From NCBI GenBank assembly GCA_037178625.1, contig CM074128.1, forward strand, positions 3,472,001 to 3,536,000: DNA of 64,000 bases, written 5' to 3'. A program made the position numbers and the translations under genes. The notes under the pieces were generated by a model that saw only the letters and a list, made by a program, of their open reading frames with translations, made no database searches and was not told the DNA's origin. Positions 41,201-52,868 of this stretch are shown in pieces; positions within the stretch are counted from its first letter, which is position 1; the number at the start of each line of letters is the position of its first letter. The stretch comes from Skeletonema tropicum. Lineage: Eukaryota; Bacillariophyta; Thalassiosirophyceae; Thalassiosirales; Thalassiosiraceae.

Positions 41201-42657
41201 GAGTATCAAAACACTTTTGAATGAAGATGTGATGACCATCTTGATTGAATCTGTCTGCGGCGAGGACATAAATGGCCAAGACCAAAAAGATGACGAGTCA
41301 AGTAGATGAAAGCGATGATGCTTTGTCGGACGACGGAGAGGTTGACAGCAGTGTTTTTGCCAACGCAAACAAAATGGAAATGGATCTAGGCGAGGTCGAA
41401 AATATTAATTCAAATGGCTCAGATGACGAAGAGGCGAGTTCCGTAGAATCAGATGACGATAGTGTCGAACTCGACCCATCTCAACTAGAGAATATGTTAC
41501 TGGAAGATAGCGATGTTGAAATGAATGATAGTGGGCCGCATGGGGTGTTAGAACATCACGCTGGTGCCGATAAAGCCCTAGCTCAACTCATCAAAATGAA
41601 GCAAGAGGCGCGCAAGGCATCCCAAACCGAGCGAGAGCGAATAGAACTACGCAATCAATTACGCTGCGCGACTTTGCTGGAAGCACTTTTTTCTGCTTCT
41701 GTGTTTAAGAATAGTTGGATGCCTATCGAAGCTGTCCTCGGTTCCATTGTTCCTATTTTGAGATACCGCAAAGCACTTGCGAAAAGCATTCAATCGTCAA
41801 CATCCTCCGGACAAAGCAAGAAGGCACTCGATGAGAAGAATGCCGTCCTCGACAAGTTGTCGATGTTGTTAAAGGACAAAGTTTCGAAATTTCGTTGCAG
41901 AAGCGATGATCCAGACCTATCTGAAGTTGCATTGAAAGCATCATCGGAAATATGCGAAGAAATGAAGCGCAGCGTCAACTCTGCTGATTGCTCCTGCAGC
42001 AGCATTGCCCTAATCACATCCGTGAGATGTATTACCAATTCAGATGAGAACGAAGAGGTAAAGAACATCTACATACGTTTAGTCAGCGATTGGTCCACAC
42101 GAAAAGCGTCGAAGATCCACTCTTGCGTGTTTGAAGATTTGATAAAGAGAATGCCCAGCCTTGCGTCTGTTGCGTTAATCACACCTCTCTCTGAGGCATC
42201 GCAGATTGGACACTCTGCGTTCATCAAATGTGAATCAGTACGTCTTCTCGCTGCAATTTTCCACGGTTGCAGTGCGGACGAGACTCTGTCGGACAAAGCC
42301 CGAAGCATCATGAAAGAGAGCAGCAGTAATGTTGCTAAATCACTTGTAGAAGCTCTGGCCGACCCAAGCCTCCAAAAGCCAAAGCACAGGGATGAAGTGC
42401 TACATGCTACAAAGCATTTTGTAAACTTTGCCAGGGATCAAAAGGATGGTGTTTTGACAGATTCAGAGCTTTCATCTCTGCGGGAATCGATGTCGGCAGC
42501 GGCAAACAAGTGCAAGAGTAAAGGGATGAAACAAATGTGTATGCAAGTGTGCGAAGTGATTTCAGATGACGTTCCTAGACGAACTGACGACAAAGCAAAG
42601 CGTCTCAAGTCAGCAAAGACGCCCAAGAGTACCAAAAAGAGGAAATCAAAGAAGTAA
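38235..42657 (+). CDS. Pol5/MYBBP1A-type nucleolar protein, several +1 frame breaks
   Basis: Homology to yeast POL5/human MYBBP1A (rDNA transcription and ribosome assembly) runs through the whole stretch: IPFMDTFYMLSSEDSSKDRSIAARDLI, YALNRLLNGMCSGRAASRQGFASCL, KGIEERDHVFGRLFGILAVVRSGML, then after a 211-nt intron (38984-39194, GAG|GTACGT...TTTAG) VLTGYTTDLIELYNYKKWMREPSVHAL, and the acidic block followed by a C-terminal helical domain and a basic tail (KSTKKRKSKK). The frame changes by +1 near 38360 (an N-terminal MARKSKKKATQPP stretch precedes), between about 38800 and 38880, and near 41300 (acidic stretch). No introns explain these. Each resumes in the correct register. It could be read as separate genes, but homology demands one protein of roughly 1,390 residues. 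Confidence 0.8.
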
Positions 42658-43839
42658 TAATAATGAATAATGATAGAACTAAATGAAAAACATGATTATG
42701 ATAGGAATTACCTTAAGTATCAATTACCAATCTTAGCATCTGCACGACAAAGCCCTCCTGTCCCATTTATGTGTACGTATGTGAATATATCTCACAGTAA
42801 AATTGAGAACTGCACTATCCAATACATGAAAAAGTCAGCGCGACTCTAACATCTCCGCATTGTGATGTACAACAGAAGTCAGCTCAATCAAGAACTCCAA
42901 CTCCATGTTGAACTCTACGCAGTTCTACAATCTCTGAAGTAAGGCAACGATTCTTCTTCATTACTCTATCGATCTACTTTACATACATAAACATAAGCTG
43001 TACATCGACGTTGATGGTGGGTTGGAATGCTCCCCTTGAAAACCTATTGCATTATACTGATGATTCAGTCATGAACACTTCTTCATCAGCTCACTATACT
43101 TATATGTTCCAAGTAAGCACGCCCTGAATAGCTTGCGCTTGGGTACGATAGCAAATCAGCCAAAATAAAGAGAGGTCACAAGAACAACCGGTGCATCCTG
43201 CCTGTTCGTCTTGCCTTCTTCTCTTTCTCGTTCTTTTAGAAATACATAGGGGGCTAGCCTGACCGAAAGGGGGGCTTCTCCCCCGGTAATCCCCCCACCA
43301 GGAGGGGGGATGTTGCTAAATTTACGTGATTTTGTCTAAAGTTAGCCTAATATAGGCTAATATGGACCATTTTACATTTTACCCTATTTTGGCGATGGTA
43401 TGGCAACAATGCTTTCGTTTGGTCGGCTGGCGCGCCAGATACAGATATGTAGAGGAACTCTACAGATTTTGCCACAGACGCATCCTCAATATCGGGGCCT
43501 AGGTACCCCCTGCCCCCTATTTCCAAAGGCCTACTTATCTACCTATGCGTAGGAGTACATCTCTTCGAGAGGCCTACCTAAGTATGTCTGATTGACGCTC
43601 GGTATAAAACTTCTCTTCTACTTAAATCAAAGCTAATAGTGTAAGACATTTTGATAGTCTAATAGTGAAAAGCTGAAACGTTTGTGACGCGCTTGAACTT
43701 ACCCCTTTTACATCCTTTTTGCATGATACTCGTCAGGACGGAGACATTGATGCAAGTAGTGATAGTCATTACGAGGACCTGTTCTTGACGCGTATCCCAG
43801 TGACTTGCCGACACACAGCGGACAAAATATGTAACTCAC
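42658..43839. other. Intergenic region with G/C-homopolymer hairpins and possible transposon remnant
   Basis: At 43250-43320 runs of five to seven G or C form short hairpins (GGGGGG..TCCCCC; CCCCCC..GGGGGG). GGCCTA/TAGGCC motifs recur at 43495-43580. An open stretch without ATG (about 43722-43896, reading HYEDLFLTRIPVTCRH) vaguely recalls retroelement polyproteins; I cannot support more. Confidence 0.35.
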
Positions 43840-45155
43840 ATGAGATTGAGTTATCTAGTTCTTGCTTGGTTCAACCTCTTTGGCAATAATCTAATGACGA
43901 ACGAAGACCTAAATTATCATTACGCTGCGAGTCAAGTAGCTCAGCTGCACCCGCGTTTGACCACGCCATATGATGAGAAGAGCAGCGTGACCAACACAAA
44001 AATCGTCACAGACGACGGAATATCATCTTCTGATAATGGTAATCTGAAGGAAGATGGATGTAGCACTGCTGACGCTGAAGCTAATGACGACCTCACTAAC
44101 AGCAAATCGGAAAGATCAATGCAAAACGACGATATCGATGCCTCCACACAGTCTCAATCTCAACAACAGGAAACAACCTTCCCGCAACAGCTCATGGATT
44201 TGATCGAGTCTGAAACGACCGACGATAATGCGGTCACCGTTCATGGCCAAAAGGCTATAGAATGGCTTTCCAATGGAGACAAATTCATCATTCGTGACAA
44301 GGTGGCTCTAGAGAGCTGCGTCTTGCCCAAATATTTCAAAACCAAGTGCAAGTCCATGAGCTTTGTCCGGAAACTTTACAGGTAAGAGAGTGTGCCTGAT
44401 GTCTTGTCCATCATCATCATATCCTAACTCAAAACAAAACGATTGTCATACTCCTTTTATTCCTCCACAGGTGGGGATTCCGTCAAGTCGAGAAGGATTT
44501 ATCTTCGGGCATGATGATATTCCAGCACAAACACTTTACTCGTGGCGACAAGGAAAAATGTCTCGCTATGCGCTCAATTGTCAATGCCAAGCATCCTCCG
44601 GCTCCTTCAATAGTTGCCATGAAAGTCTCATCAAACAGGCAACAAGGTTACAGAGACCATATACTCCCTAACCCTAATGCAGGAGATGTTGTGTCCAACC
44701 ACTATCTTCAGAGTAGTATCTTGAGTAACCTGGACAATGGCGGGACATACAATATGCTTGACAGAAGAGTCAACCCTGGCTTGCCCATGACTTATGGACT
44801 CAGCATGCAAATGCAGCTTCCGAATTCCAATTATCTCAACAATGGATTGAACTTGACCGTACCAGGACCAGGATTGGTATACAATAACAATAGAAGCGGC
44901 GAGGTGACCCAAAGGCCTTCTGTAACAGCTTCAATGGTAGCGGCACTCCAAGCCAATCAAAGCCATAGTACTGCAAATACTGTCGGACAACCAAGTGCGG
45001 CTATTGGAAATATTGGGCGATCTGCAGAGGAAGTGAATCTTGCAGCATCAATCATGAATGAAGATCCAACGATCGACGCTTGGGGAGCTCTGCAATTGGC
45101 CAAAAGACAACTAAATGGTACCCCTCCCATCAGCGACCTGAGACGACCTAGATAG
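43840..45155 (+). CDS. Heat-shock-factor-type transcription factor (inverted duplicate copy B), start codon changed
   Basis: Exons 43840-44381 and 44471-45155 with an 89-nt intron at the same DBD position as copy A; 408 residues if the ATG at 43840 is used. In copy A the protein starts MANTKIVTDD; here the same codon is GTG (GTG ACC AAC ACA), so initiation must move to the unrelated upstream ATG (43840 or 43894) or to an internal Met after the acidic tail. DBD as in copy A apart from CKSMSFVRK and KDLSSGMM in place of CKFMSFVRK and KHFSSGMM. A short deletion removes NRHIYGGD-like residues after FLQS. Confidence 0.75.
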
Positions 45156-46440
45156 ATTGTCTTACGCAAGGGTGAACACAATTTCGATCATGATTTGGAC
45201 AAAATATTACATACTGTAAAGCACCAACTCCTATCCAGGAACTTATTTATTCATCCATAAAAGTCTGACATCTCAACTCTACGAGAGGCAGAAGGATCTT
45301 GTTACAACTCAAATAATTTAACACTACGAGTTCATCGATTTATTTCATATACTTGATACGTTTTCTCTTGCCGATTCACCGCGCTCTGATATTATGTCTA
45401 TTAAGTAGCGTGCTTGTCTCGACGGGCAAAGGTGCGACAGGTTCTGATGATCCCTTCAGCCACCAGACGCACCGATAATAGCTACATAATATGATGTACG
45501 GAGATTATCTAGTACTTAGTACCGTAATCTGAAGCATTTACAAAAAATGGTACTAGGCGAGTACTTAAGTATGCATGAAATCGAAGATGGTGAGAACCCA
45601 TCGAGCATGATATACTTAACTAAGTAGGAGTAAGTAAGAAGAGGAGTAGTCACTTTCCTCTAAGTACTTATGATGAGACTGAGAAAAGAGACCGTAGAAG
45701 CGATGCAGAGAGAGTTACTGGTCTGATGATTGTAAGTGCTGTTGCGGTGAATGAGCTCCATTCGGCTCCATCCAACCTGTTCTTGAAGCTTTCAATCATT
45801 AATGGCTTTCTCAATGCTGACTAGGTATTGAGCTACAGTCAAGCTCCCATAAGGCAGAATTTGTATTTGCGAGCTGCATCCGTTTCTTCAAATGCATTGT
45901 TCCTCTCCGTCTTGCTCTCGTAAATGACAAGATCATGGATCATGGCAGCGTCCACTCACAACAACTTCGTACGCATTACAGCACAATCATGACCAGCGCC
46001 GATGCTTAAGGCTTGAGTGCCCGTGGGACAATGTAGATCATAGTGGAAATAGGTTGAATACTTATGCTCGGGCAATTCTGTCAAAACAATGTTAGATAGT
46101 CCAGATGCATAAGTATAAATACGATGAAGATTATGATGAAGGCAATCTACACATGACGCCAAACTCGGTGACTACTCAAGACAGGGAAGAGCTTGATGAG
46201 CTTCAAATGGCATGCTCTGAATGTGAAGCCTTTCAATATGATTGCGACTTGTGATCCTGCGACTACTGGAGTCATGACTATGAAGATGCATTTGAATCCA
46301 GTCAAGACAACTATGTGGTTAGATTGGGAAATATCGCATACACAACATACTGGACTGAACAAATGGTCGAAGCAATGGACGTAGCAATGGACGTAGCTGT
46401 TCTTAATGTTGTCGATGACTATGATTGTTGAAATGATCGA
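43960..46440 (+). repeat. Inverted duplication, copy B
   Basis: Plus-strand counterpart of the minus-strand block 27664-30045, with about 14 kb between the arms. The 5' boundary lies in CCACGCCA..GAAGAGCAGC. A stretch at about 45340-45930 has no counterpart in copy A. Confidence 0.88.
45945..46436 (+). pseudogene. Degenerate copy of the acidic-protein gene
   Basis: Matches 28.17-27.66 kb (minus strand) over its whole length: GCAGCGTCCACTCACAACAACTTCGTA, then CTACACATGACGCCAAACTC and the GAAGAGCTTGATGAGCTT stretch. In-frame stops occur (TAA after AGCGCCGATGCT at 46005, TGA after TGCGACTTG at 46254) and several small indels; the N-terminal part is missing. Confidence 0.85.
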
Positions 46441-46789
46441 TGCCATTTTCTGTTTTCAAAAGCATTGTCAATAAAAAACGTCGAAGCTAATCTTCGATCT
46501 ACTAATCAGTCTTCAGTATGCAAGCTGAGGGTGTTATTTTAACGTAGTAGTCACATATGTTTGATACATCTAGATCAATCACTGACCAAGATTGCTTGAT
46601 CTTGCCCGAGTTATCTGGCAAAGAGCTTGAGATACAAAACTCAAGGAGAACATTCTCTATTAGGGTCTCCATCACAGTGTGAGAGGGGTGAGTTGGGACG
46701 CAGGACAATGGGACATTCTTCTTAAACCTGAGTCAAAAGGGGTTCATTTGCACAAGAAAGAAAACTCTCTGTGCTCGAGGAAAGAAAAC
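46441..46789. other. Intergenic region
   Basis: No gene supported; 3' flank of the fucoxanthin-chlorophyll protein gene. Confidence 0.4.
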
Positions 46790-47573
46790 TTATGGGTGCC
46801 ATACGGGAAGCGCTAGAGAATATAATATAGCAATAGAGTTAGATGGTATGTTCGAAGTTGATAAGATGTAAGAAGTACGATTTTGCAATGAGTACAGTTT
46901 GTTACATACCTCCTGGAATGCTCTCGTTCGAGAGCCAGCCAGCCATAGCCATCATTGCAACACGTCCATTCTTGATCTCCATCATGCGAAGCTTTGTAAG
47001 CTCCTTGGAGTCCCATCCACCTTCACGCTTAGTGAAGCCAAGGGGATCGTATCCATAGTTTCCGGGGATTGGGTTGTTGTCAGTCCACTGGCGCTTGTAT
47101 CCAGCAAACTCGAAAAGCCCGGCAGCGAAGAGGACTTGGACCCACCCAGCAGCAGGAACCATACCGATGGTGTCGAGAGGGGCAGCGTGAGAGATGTCAG
47201 AGAATGTTACTCCAGTAGTGGATGAAAGCAACCAGTCTTTTGACGACTCTGGGTGGAAAGCGTTTGAGCCAGATGGTCCAAGGTACAAAGGCATATGCAC
47301 ACCGAACTTTTGAACCATGTAACCAATTGTAGCAACCATAGCAACGCGTCCGTTCTTGATTTCAGCGTTCTGCCACCACTTGATGCCGTTTTCGTTGGCA
47401 TCCTCCAAAATCCAGCGGCCGAGGGGTGGGCACTTGTTTCCAGTCTCAACAGAGATTCCGAAGGCCTCGTCAATAAGAGCATTCTGGGCAACGGAAGTGC
47501 GAGGGGATTGATTGGCGGGTGCGAACGCCGAAGCGGAAGCAAGAAGGGTGGCTAGTGCGGCAATTTTCATCAT
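46790..47573 (-). CDS. Fucoxanthin-chlorophyll a/c light-harvesting protein
   Basis: Exon 1 47573-46910, 97-nt intron (46909-46813, GTATGT...CTCTAG), 23-nt last exon (46812-46790) that restores the typical terminus IPGALPVWHP; 228 residues. Signal peptide MMKIAALATLLASASA followed by FAPANQ, a classic ASAFAP motif. Three membrane helices; helices 1 and 3 carry the chlorophyll-binding ExxxxR motif twice (AEIKNGRVAMVATIGY and MEIKNGRVAMMAMAGW), helix 2 is AAGWVQVLFAAGLFEF. Binds chlorophyll a/c and fucoxanthin in the thylakoid antenna. Subfamily (Lhcf or Lhcr) not decided. Confidence 0.95.
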
Positions 47574-48057
47574 GGTGTCAAGTTAATTTTGTAGCATTAG
47601 TCAGTACGATAGCTTGGTGCAATAGAGCGGCAGGCGGCATGTTTCGGATAACACAAGTTGACGCGACCTTCAACTTGAAAGATTTGTGAACATGTTCTAC
47701 TGAATTACTAAAAAAGCTATTCTCAAGAAACAGGGCGATATGTGTCCTAAAATATGACACATGGTGTGCATGCGCTGCCCCGGCTAGCTGGCCGCGGTCG
47801 CGTCAAGAACAAGAGCATTTTGGAGCGAGGAGCGAGCGAAGATTGATCTTTGTTCCGTTTGCTTGGCAGATCACGGGAACCGATGTTTCATTCACTTGTG
47901 TTTACTTGTTGGCGTGGCGGGTACTTAGATAGTGGGCCCTTTCAGAGGTGATAACGAAGAAGATGAGCTTTTGAGATTACCGCAACCGAACTATTATTAT
48001 TATTTGAGCGATCTCTTGCTATAAATGCTTCCATCAAAAGCACTTGAACTTTCGACC
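47574..48057. promoter_or_regulatory. Divergent region between FCP and FAD-oxidase genes
   Basis: About 480 bp including both promoters. It holds a CGGCTAGCTGGCCGCGGTCGCG stretch (near 47782-47803). No defined element assigned. Confidence 0.4.
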
Positions 48058-49619
48058 ATGATGATGCGCACCAGCCTCTGCCCCGGTAGTATCTTCTTTG
48101 CCTTAGTAATTATTCCATCCCTATTATTTGCACCATTTGGTAATGGAGCTGCATGGTTTCCAAAACCAGCGAGTTGCTCCTTCAACGAGGAGGAAGTAGC
48201 CAGCATACTGAAAGAACTCGATACGAAACTCAAAGTAAATGTAATCACATCACCATCATCTATCCATAGCATTGCCAGCACCAACGATGATCTGACATGG
48301 TGCAAGCCAACTCCGATACCAATGGCAATAATCCGTCCTTCCAATGAAGATGATGTCCGCATTGCAGTTCCAATATTGGCTCAACTGAAGAAGGATCGCG
48401 GTGTCGATTTTCGCATCAAATCTGGTGGTCATCATTATAATAGTCTACAGCTCTGTATCGAATGGGATTGTACTTGATTTGGCCAAGTTGAATTCTTACA
48501 AGTTGGATAAGAAGGAACAAACAGCTTGGATAGGTCCGGCCCTTTCTGGTAGTACCGTATGGAACGAACTGGTACGCAAGCATGGTTTGGGTGCCATCAT
48601 GGGTGGATGTCCGGCAGTCAACCAGGGTGGATTCCTCCTAGGAGGTCCTAGGAGGTGGATTTTCATATTGGTCAAGATTATATGGTTTGGGTTGTGATCG
48701 TTTGATGCAAGCACGTGTAGTTTTGTCTGATGGTTCCATGATTGTCGCCAGTGCAACAAATGAGCACAAGGATTTATTTTGGGCACTTTGTGGTGCAGGA
48801 TCCGCAGGTGTGGGTGGTGTTGTGACTGCATTCGAAGTAGAATTGTTCAATACCCAAGATGAACAAGTAGTGTATGGATTGGGAAAGATTGCAACCGTGG
48901 ATGAAACTGCTCGATTCATGTCAAAAATGAATGATGATACCCTTCCGGGCAATGCAGGCATGTCGTTGTTCCTCTTTCCGGAAAAGTATTTTGGACCAGA
49001 CTTTTTAGCATTGTACAATTGGTATGATACTGGAATTGACAATCTAAGAACAGGCATGGAAGTACTTAACTCTACATTCCATGAAATGCTTTCGGATGAA
49101 ACAGCAAAGCGATTTGGAATGGAGATGAAATCGGCAACAGAACATTCCAAGAGTGGTCTCATGGCCGGTCGTTTATGGAGAGTACGGAATGGATTTTTAA
49201 TGCCTGACAAATGCAACAATCCGTATACAATTGCAAAATTACTTTCATTACTACAAGAAATGAGAGATTTGGGTGAAGGATATGTTACCATTGAAATTCT
49301 CCTTTGGGGTGGTGCTATTGCAAAAATTGATCCAAAGGATACAGCATTTTATTGGAGAAGGAGTCGGTTTAACTTTTGTGTCAATCTCGGTGTACCACCT
49401 AATGTACCTAATGCAAACGAAATCTTCGATCGTCAACAGGTCATGATCAAGAAGGCATGGAGGAAGGACGAGAAGAAGTATTTGAAGGGTTGTTATTACA
49501 ACTATCCCGAGAGAGATGCTAGTTTAGAAGACTATTTTGGTGGCAATGTACGTCGTCTTCGCAGTGTCAAGAAATGGTATGACCCGGATAATATCTTTGG
49601 TCATCCACAGAGTTTCTGA
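48058..49619 (+). CDS. Secreted FAD-linked oxidase (berberine-bridge type), frame broken twice
   Basis: Signal peptide MMMRTSLCPGSIFFALVIIP (ATG at 48058; the frame is open from 48025). FAD_binding_4 segment: CKPTPIPMAIIRPSNEDDV, FRIKSGGHHYNS, then in the next frame YSSVSNGIVLDLAKLN, GCPAVNQGGFLLGG, then in the third frame GGGFSYWSRLYGLGCDRL and VVLSDG. The BBE C-terminus CYYNYPERDASLEDYFGGNVRRLRSVKKWYDPDNIFGHPQSF is intact. Break 1 is one surplus base near 48445. Break 2 is a 10-bp tandem duplication CCTAGGAGGT (48637-48646/48647-48656). His in SGGHHY is the usual covalent-FAD residue; the second FAD-linking Cys is probably in the GCPAVNQGG stretch. Substrate unknown. A recent pseudogene is possible. 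Confidence 0.75.
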
Positions 49620-49974
49620 TACCGCACCCCAGTGAGGGCTGCTAAAAGTTTAAGAATTTGCACGTCAGAACGGAACTTTGTACACAAAAGGGTGGCTACA
49701 AGAAATACATGTAGAATCTCCAAAAATATAAAATTGGTTGATACATGGAACAATATTTTAGAAACTATGATGATGTGAATGATGTGGTACAACGCTAAAA
49801 CAAAAATAAAAATAGAATAAATATGTGGAGTATGCCTAGAAAAGTTGGCTCGCTTCAATTGAAGCATAGAATCATATCTGCACCGGCACAGACAGGGTTG
49901 CACTGTTAAACGCAATACTGTTTCTTCATAAATAAACGGGTGTAAACCCCTAAGCCAATAAACCGCTTCTAGTG
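49620..49974. other. Spacer between FAD oxidase and satellite
   Basis: AT-rich, no supported gene. Confidence 0.4.
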
Positions 49975-50904
49975 GCCCATTATACTCGGCAGTGATACAT
50001 GGCAAGCTCATTAGCGCTGCTCAGACGGCTGGCGCGCGTAGAAGCAATGCTACAGACTCGTAGCTCATGTGAGAGGTCCAGTGGGAGCTCGCCGGCAGCA
50101 CCACATTCCACCAAATCGTTCCAGTCGTCGTCACTATAGCAATGAGCCGCTTCTAGTGACTCAATATATGCGACATTGATAGATGGCAAGCTCATTAGCG
50201 CTGCTCAGAAGGATTGCACAGCTAGACTTGATATTATAGCGTACTAGCTGATGTGAGAGGTCCAGTAGGGGCTCGCCGGCAGCACCACATTCCACCAAAT
50301 CGTACCTATCGTCGTCACTGTAGCAATGAGCCGCTTTTAGTGGCCCAATATATGCGGCGGTGATACATGACAAGCTCATTAGCGCTGCTCAGAAGGCTGG
50401 CGCGCGTAGAAGCAATGCTACAGACTCGTAGCTGATGTGAGAGGTCCTGTGGGGGCTCGCCGGCAGCACCACATTCCACCAAATCGTACCTATCGTCGTC
50501 ACTGTAGCAATGAGCCGCTTTTAGTGGCCCAATATATGCGACATTGATACATGGCAAGCTCATTAGCGCTGCTCAGACGGCTGGCGCGCGTAGAAGCAAT
50601 GCTACAGACTCGTAGCTGATGTAAGATTCCCAGCGGGGGCTCGCCGGCAGCACCACATTCCACCAAATCGTACCTATCGTCGTCACTGTAGCAATGAGCC
50701 ACTTCAAGTGGCCCAATGTATGCGACGGTGATACATGGCAAGCTCATTAGCGCTGCTCAGAAGGATTGCACAGCTAGACTTGATATTATAGCGTACTAGC
50801 TGATGTGAGAGGTCCAGTAGGGGCTCGCCGTCAGCACCACATTCCACCAAATCGTACCTATCGTCGTCACTGTAGCAATGAGCCGCTTTTAGTGGCCCAA
50901 TATA

Positions 50905-52860
50905 TGCAACGGTGATACATGGCAAGCTCATTAGCGCTGCTCAGAAGGATTGCACAGCTAGACTTGATATTATAGCGTACTAGCTTATATGAGAGGTCCA
51001 GTGGGGGCTCGCCGGCAGCACCACATTCCACCAAATCGTACCTATCATCGTCACTGTAGCAATGAGCCGCTTCTAGTGGCCCAATATATGCGGCGGTGAT
51101 AGATGGCAAGCTCATTAGCGCTGCTCAGACGGCTGGCGCGCGTAGAAGCAATGCTACAGACTCGTAGCTCATGTGAGATTCCCAGCGGGGGTTCGCCGGC
51201 AGCACCACATTCCACCAAATCGTACCTATCGTCGTCACTGTAGCAATGATAAATGAGCTTGCCATGAAGGATTGCACAGCTAGACTTGATATTATAGCGT
51301 ACTAGCTGATGTGAGAGGTCCAGCGGGGGCTCGCCGTCAGCACCACATTCCACCAAATCGTACCTATCGTCGTCACTGTAGCAATGAGCCGCTTCTAGTG
51401 ACTCAATATATGCGACATTGATAGATGGCAAGCTCATTAGCGCTGCTCAGAAGGATTGCACAGCTAGACTTGATATTATAGCGTACTAGCTGATGTGAGA
51501 GGTCCAGTGGGGGCTCGCCGGCAGCACCACATTCCACCAAATCGTACCTATCGTCGTCACTGTAGCAATGAGCCGCTTCTAGTGGCCCAATATATGCGAC
51601 ATTGATAGATGGCAAGCTCATTAGCGCTGCTCAGAAGGATTGCACAGCTAGACTTGATATTATAGCGTACTAGCTTATATGAGAGGTCCAGTGGGGGCTC
51701 GCCGGCAGCACCACATTCCACCAAATCGTACCTATCGTCGTCACTGTAGCAATGAGCCGCTTCTAGTGACCCAATATGCGGCGGAGATTCATGGCAAGCT
51801 CAATAGCGCTGCTCAGACGGCTGGTGCGCGTAGAAGCAATGCTATAGACTCGTAGCTGATGTGAGAGGTCCTGTGGGGGCTCGCCGGCAGCACCACATTC
51901 CACCAAATCGTACCTATCGTCGCCACTGTAGCAATGAGCCGCTTCTAGTGGCCCAATATATGCGACAGTGATACATGGCAAGCTCATTAGCGCTGCTGAT
52001 TCGGCTGGCGCGCGTAGAAGCAATGCTACAGACTCGTAGCTGATGTGAGATTCCCAGCGGGGGCTCGCCGGCAGCACCACATTCCACCAAATCGAACCTA
52101 TCGTCGTCACTGTAGCAATGATACATGGCAAGCTCATTAGCGCTGCTCAGAAGGATTGCACAGCTAGACTTGATATTATAGCGTACTAGCTTATATGAGA
52201 GGTCCAGTGGGGGCTCGCCGGCAGCACCACATTCCACCAAATCGTACCTATCGTCGTCACTGTAGCAATGAGCCGCTTCTAGTGACTCAATATATGCGGC
52301 GGTGATACATGGTAAGCTCATTAGCGCTGCTCAGAAGGATTGCACAGCTAGACTTGATATTATAGCGTACTAGCTGATGTGAGATTCCCAGCGGGGGCTC
52401 GCCGGCAGCACCACATTCCACCAAATCGTACCTATCGTCGTCACTGTAGCAATGAGCCGCTTTTAGTGGCCCAATATATGCGGCGGTGATACATGGCAAG
52501 CTCATTAGCGCTGCTCAGACGGCTGGTGCGCGTAGAAGCAATGCTACAGACTCGTAGCTCATGTGAGAGGTCCTGTGGGGGCTCGCCGGCAGCACCACAT
52601 TCCGTATTTATTTATTTATCACATTCCACCAAATCGTACCTATCGTCGTCACTGTAGCAATGAGCCGCTTTTAGGGGCCCAATATATGCGGCGGTGATAC
52701 ATGGCAAGCTCATTAGCGCTGCTCAGAAGGATTGCACAGCTAGACTTGATATTATAGCGTACTAGCTGATGTGAGAGGTCCAGTAGGGGCTCGCCGTCAG
52801 CACCACATTCCACCAAATCGTACCTATCGTCGTCACTGTAGCAATGAGCCGCTTCTAGTG
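50905..52860. repeat. Higher-order repeat unit 1 (11 monomers, period 1,964 bp)
   Basis: Module order 2-1-2-2-2-1-1-2-2-1-2, including one truncated monomer and the TATTTATT insert; the same order and almost the same bases recur at +1,964 bp. Confidence 0.9.
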
Positions 52861-52868
52861 GCCCTATA

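Noticed and set aside
38340..41310. Programmed +1 shift exactly at TGA stop codons (AAG-TGA-A, AGA-TGA-A)
   Set aside because: Two Pol5 sites fit, but in the ankyrin gene and FAD oxidase the homology shows the shift lies well before the stop, and in aureochrome a base inserted before ATT restores a conserved Ile; no shared signal.
48647..48656. 10-nt GT...AG 'intron' in the FAD oxidase
   Set aside because: A tandem duplication explains it fully, and spliceosomal introns this short are not credible.
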